DNA from: Phormidesmis priestleyi
GTDB taxonomy: Bacteria > Cyanobacteriota > Cyanobacteriia > Phormidesmidales > Phormidesmidaceae
Assembly (NCBI GenBank): GCA_003242115.1
Contig: QBMP01000129.1
Span: 2,126-11,331, forward strand
Length of the DNA stretch: 9,206 bases
Direction of reading: 5' to 3'
This document shows positions 6,227-9,206 of this stretch, piece by piece (position 1 is the stretch's first letter; every line of letters begins with the position of its first letter). Under the pieces are notes generated by a model that had not been told where the DNA came from, made no database searches, and worked only from the letters and a program-made list of their open reading frames with translations. Position numbers and translations under genes: made by a program.

Positions 6227-7603
6227 CTACTCTTCTATTTTAGGTGCAAAAAGTTCTTGACCCATCTGGCGGAGCGTAAGCCCCTCAATGGTTCCTGCTT
6301 TAGAGAGAGAGAACGTTACTGTGATATCAGCTACTTCTGCAAAAAAATCTGTCTCTGAAGTGGGGTAGAGCACAAAAGAGTTTTGCCCCGTGGCCTGAGC
6401 CGTTAGCTCACCGTCTTCCACTCGGATAGTGATCTGCATTGCGGGCAAGAGCTGGTAGGTGCCCGCGTACTTTTCATAAATTGCTGGGTCAAGGGTGATC
6501 GCTTCGGGCTGCGTCGGGATTTCGTAGGGTTCACCAAAGGCAATCGCTGCCAAATCTTTCATAATGCGACTCGGGAGGGCCGTTTCAAAATTAGACAAAA
6601 CGACAATCGTCAGCGCTTCGTCTGGGTAACGGGCTAGAGAGCTGGCAAATCCGCTGATACCGCCGTTATGGTGAACTCGCTGCCGCCCTAAATGATTATC
6701 TATGACCAGCCCATACCCGTAGAACGTATCTGGACTCTCTTCAGGCTCCATTTGAACAATTGGCGTCATCATCATGGCCTTGGCTGTTTTCCTCAACACC
6801 GCTGGATATTCATCTTCATGTAGAAACCGATTCCAGTTTGCCAACTCTTCTACCGTTGAATACAGTCCGCCTGCGCCCTGAGGAATGCTCATGTCAAACG
6901 GACTCGCTTGCAAATATGTCTCTTTGCCAATGAACAGATACCCCTGCGCCAGATTAGAAATCACCGTTTGCGGAACCTCATAGCCCGTGTTTTTCATTCC
7001 TAGAGGGTCGAAAACGTTGGCCTGCAAGTATTCTGCATAGGGCTGTTCGGCCACAGTTTCGATAATCTGCGTAAGTAAAACATACCCTGAGTTACTGTAT
7101 TTGAACTTCTCTCCCGGCTCAAATTCGAGCGGCAGATCTTTAAACCGGTCAACGAGCTGATCGAGCGAGGAAGATAGCCGCATCCACTCTGCCAGATCTG
7201 GAAAGACTTCAGGGTCAAGGTACTCAGGAATGCCTGCGGTGTGTGTTAACAGATGATGGACGGTGATGAGATCGCCGTTGGGATAGTCAGGCAAATAGGT
7301 CGAAACGGGAGCTTGTACATCAAGCAGTCCCTTCTCCTGTAGTTGCAAAATGGCCACGGCTGTAAACTGTTTGGTGACTGAGCCAATCCGAAACTTGGTG
7401 GTGCCGGTGTTGGCAACCTGGTGTTCGCGGTTGGCCAAGTCGTAGCTGCGAGTCATCCCACCGATTTGTCCTTGAGTGATGGTCACACTTCCCGAAAATT
7501 TGCCGGTCTGGGCATAGGCGTCCAGATAGGCGTCTATTTTAGCGACTGTCTCAGCCGTCAAAAGCTGCTCAGTCGATGAGTTGGCGGTCGAAATTGCAGT
7601 CAT
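6227..7603 (-). CDS. Beta-lactamase-like serine hydrolase (class C / peptidase S12 family)
   Basis: From ATG 7601-7603 this is 458 residues. The fold's three motifs are present: SVTK at 74-77 (catalytic Ser74 and Lys77), YSN at 168-170, and HNG at 311-313 (HHNGGISGF), the equivalent of KTG in class C relatives. LLTHTAGIPEYL (117-128) and FEPGEKFKYSNSGY are typical. The last about 90 residues (from YEKYAGTYQLLP) form a lipocalin-like DUF3471-type C-terminal domain. Members hydrolyse peptides or esters; true beta-lactamase activity is unlikely to be safe to assume. I chose this start because AGGA sits seven bases before it, preceded by AT-rich leader-like sequence. The frame is open to 7825: an ATG at 7777 also has GGAAG at good spacing, and ATGs at 7735 and 7732 would place a weak signal-peptide-like stretch (FFLIGLLADIAL ... 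AAQA) at the front, implying export. The 7825 ATG lies inside a palindrome and is least likely. Confidence 0.88.
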   Translation of the reverse strand: MTAISTANSSTEQLLTAETVAKIDAYLDAYAQTGKFSGSVTITQGQIGGMTRSYDLANREHQVANTGTTKFRIGSVTKQFTAVAILQLQEKGLLDVQAPVSTYLPDYPNGDLITVHHLLTHTAGIPEYLDPEVFPDLAEWMRLSSSLDQLVDRFKDLPLEFEPGEKFKYSNSGYVLLTQIIETVAEQPYAEYLQANVFDPLGMKNTGYEVPQTVISNLAQGYLFIGKETYLQASPFDMSIPQGAGGLYSTVEELANWNRFLHEDEYPAVLRKTAKAMMMTPIVQMEPEESPDTFYGYGLVIDNHLGRQRVHHNGGISGFASSLARYPDEALTIVVLSNFETALPSRIMKDLAAIAFGEPYEIPTQPEAITLDPAIYEKYAGTYQLLPAMQITIRVEDGELTAQATGQNSFVLYPTSETDFFAEVADITVTFSLSKAGTIEGLTLRQMGQELFAPKIEE

Positions 7604-7808
7604 CCTAACTTCCTGTTTATTAAAAAAACGTAGACTTTGGTTGGCATCGAAAGCCTGCGCAGCCTTGCCGGTCGGAGATAGCGCAATGTCAGCTAGCAGA
7701 CCGATTAGAAAAAACTTGCTGAAAGAACACATCATTTCTCTGAACCGTGACTGTCCCCACACTATAACAACGCTCATTAGCTGTCTTCCATAGAGACAGG
7801 TTACTAAA

Positions 7809-7828
7809 TCTATGACATTCGTCATAGA
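7809..7828. promoter_or_regulatory. 8-bp palindrome upstream of the serine hydrolase, operator candidate
   Basis: TCTATGAC (7809-7816) and GTCATAGA (7821-7828) are perfect inverted arms around ATTC. It lies about 210 bp before the preferred start and overlaps the most upstream in-frame ATG (7825). A second, perfect 10-bp palindrome AACAATTGTT is at 7841-7850. Either could bind a dimeric regulator, but no regulator gene adjoins, and I see only a weak promoter (TACAGT as -10) nearby. Confidence 0.4.
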
Positions 7829-8036
7829 AAAACTGTAGTAAACAATTGTTGTTATTAATATATCCCGCCTGCTACCGTTTCGTTTCGCCTTAAGTTGATA
7901 CCCCGAAATCGGCCCCTACTCCAGCATTGACGAAGAAAATTCCGATGTGGAAGAACAAGGGCGTGAAGGCGTGTGACGGATGACGCGACCTTCCATAGTA
8001 GTGTTGCTGCTGAACTATCCTAAGAGTGTTTCAGCT

Positions 8037-9206
8037 TCAGCTAGCATTGCTAATGCGCATCCACATGGGTAGCTGTGAAGCCTTGCCCGCCTGAATGCGG
8101 TCAATCGCTGCGGTCATTTCTATGCGCACGTCAAATTCGCTTTCAGCGTCAGCTGCCTGCGTTAGCGGTTCTATCGCGCTGGCGTCACCCAGTTCGTTGA
8201 GAAACCGCGCCGCCCGCCACCTCACTAAACTAGACGCATCCCCTAGTGCTGCCACCATTGCGGCGATCGCCTGAGGATTGCCCAGATCGCTGAGCGCATC
8301 TCCTGCCGTCCGGCGCACGATGGGGGAAGGGTCAGTGAGCAGCACCTGACGCAGGGGGGGTAGCGCCTCAGCCTGTTCACTCGCACCTAACAAGGCTGCT
8401 GCCCAGCGGCGAACGGTGGCTCGGTCATCTTGGAGAGCCTTTACCACCGCTGGAAACGTTCCTTTGTCAATCTCAATTTTCTGAATTGCTTTGAGTCTTT
8501 GTTTCCAGTCTGAGTGCTGTAGGTCTGCCAGTAATTCTGTTTGAGAGCGCTGAGAAGAGATGATTTTAGAATCTGAGGTGATGGCCTGCTGTTCCAGGTG
8601 GGCGAGGTCTTGGGCGTCAATAAGGCTATCGAGTTCTTCGGCGACCTGACGGGCGATCGCCTCGACATCGCCAAATTGCGGCTGATACGGTGCCCAGATC
8701 CGTTCGGCAACATAGTCAGCGCCGGTCGCTACAATTGCATTTTGCAGGGCTTGGTTAAAGCGCTCGGGTAGCGCAACGCGGGCCTGTTGCGTATCGTCTG
8801 TCACCCGTACCTGGACAGGAATGCCGCGAAACTTTTGAATGGCTACCTCTACTTGACCAAAGTTCTTTGAGCCAGCATTTGGAGCCGTTTTTTCAGCTTG
8901 GGTGATATCTGCTTGGAGGCGATCGCCTAAGGTAGCGTCAGCATCTTCTGCAAGGCCGAGGAGCCTGCCTGCTGCTGCCAAAATCGGCTGCCAGTCGGCG
9001 CTGCTTTTGCGGGTAAGCGTCACAAAGTCATTGATAGCAAAGACCGACTGAATGCCTTCGATGGTAAGCAGGGCCTGGAAGATGCCGGGTGCATCTGAGG
9101 CACACTCGCCAAGCATCAGGGTCAGCGGTCTCGCACTTGCCGCCTCATCCAGATTCAGCTTCATGCAGTTCGGACTCGGTGTGGTCTCTATCGAACGAAG
9201 TTTCAT
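8037..9206 (-). CDS. Nfu_N - virulence factor - HEAT repeat protein (conserved virulence factor C-like)
   Basis: This 389-residue protein is complete: ATG is exactly the last three bases of the window, and the MKLRSIETTPSPN opening matches the typical start of this family. Residues 1-85 form an Nfu/NifU N-terminal-like domain (PSPNCMKLNLD, then GIQSVFAINDFVTLTRK). Residues about 115-205 match the 'virulence factor' domain (VEVAIQKFRGIPVQVRV; LQNAIVATGADYVAERI). After a linker, about five HEAT repeats (PBS-lyase-like) fill 222-372, with repeated DxxxxVRRxAAxxLG-like units. The CxxC iron-sulfur motif of full Nfu is absent; only Cys14 and Cys35 occur, so it should not carry a cluster the way Nfu does. 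The same domain order occurs in Staphylococcus CvfC (about 374 residues), linked to virulence by mutant phenotype; the biochemical role is unknown, and scaffold or protein-protein binding is inference. It is cytoplasmic, with no signal peptide or membrane span. The upstream region lies outside the window. Confidence 0.88.
   Translation of the reverse strand: MKLRSIETTPSPNCMKLNLDEAASARPLTLMLGECASDAPGIFQALLTIEGIQSVFAINDFVTLTRKSSADWQPILAAAGRLLGLAEDADATLGDRLQADITQAEKTAPNAGSKNFGQVEVAIQKFRGIPVQVRVTDDTQQARVALPERFNQALQNAIVATGADYVAERIWAPYQPQFGDVEAIARQVAEELDSLIDAQDLAHLEQQAITSDSKIISSQRSQTELLADLQHSDWKQRLKAIQKIEIDKGTFPAVVKALQDDRATVRRWAAALLGASEQAEALPPLRQVLLTDPSPIVRRTAGDALSDLGNPQAIAAMVAALGDASSLVRWRAARFLNELGDASAIEPLTQAADAESEFDVRIEMTAAIDRIQAGKASQLPMWMRISNAS

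Noticed and set aside
7916..7977. Short plus-strand acidic reading frame (SSIDEENSDVEEQGREGV then stop) between two minus-strand genes
   Set aside because: Only about 26 open codons, no start and no family; too little to call a gene remnant.

Overview
The window looks like a cyanobacterial chromosome segment. The octamer GCGATCGC (HIP1, a hallmark of many cyanobacterial genomes) occurs six times in 9.2 kb, at 432, 2586, 3231, 8263, 8653 and 8919. The layout is a string of loosely packed, independently transcribed genes rather than one operon.

Left to right: (1) 1-1626, minus strand, the N-terminal 542 residues of a large sacsin/NO VEIN-type GHKL (Hsp90-like) ATPase that runs off the left edge; this family is often found in defence islands. 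(2) 1817-2533, plus strand, a dienelactone hydrolase-family alpha/beta hydrolase with an intact Cys-Asp-His triad, divergent from the ATPase. (3) 2534-3519, almost 1 kb without a convincing gene, holding two inverted pairs of an 11-bp word (TCTTAGGTAAC) and a possible decayed small ORF. (4) 3520-5007, minus strand, an amidase-signature hydrolase, divergent from (5) 5077-5670, plus strand, a TetR-family regulator. The 69-bp gap between them carries a 9+5+9 bp palindrome that overlaps a good sigma70-type promoter for the amidase and a plausible one for the regulator, a classic autoregulated divergon. (6) 5671-6226, gene-free, contains a 199-bp MITE-like element with perfect 18-bp terminal inverted repeats that include TA at each end, as expected for IS630/Tc1-mariner elements. 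(7) 6227-7603 (possible upstream starts to 7825), minus strand, a class C beta-lactamase-like serine hydrolase (S12 family), with an 8+4+8 bp palindrome just upstream. (8) 8037-9206, minus strand, a three-domain protein (Nfu N-terminal domain, 'virulence factor' domain, HEAT repeats) resembling Staphylococcus conserved virulence factor C; its start codon is exactly at the right edge.

Three genes encode hydrolases (DLH, amidase, S12), but nothing in the sequence ties them into one pathway; only amidase plus TetR is clearly a functional unit. The most notable sequence observations are an exact 12-bp tandem duplication that inserts four residues (VGSD) between the cis-Ser and nucleophilic Ser of the amidase, the paired TCTTAGGTAAC hairpins and their resemblance to the TetR operator half-site, the MITE, and the truncated GHKL ATPase, which is the only plausible lead to a larger undescribed system and continues outside the window.
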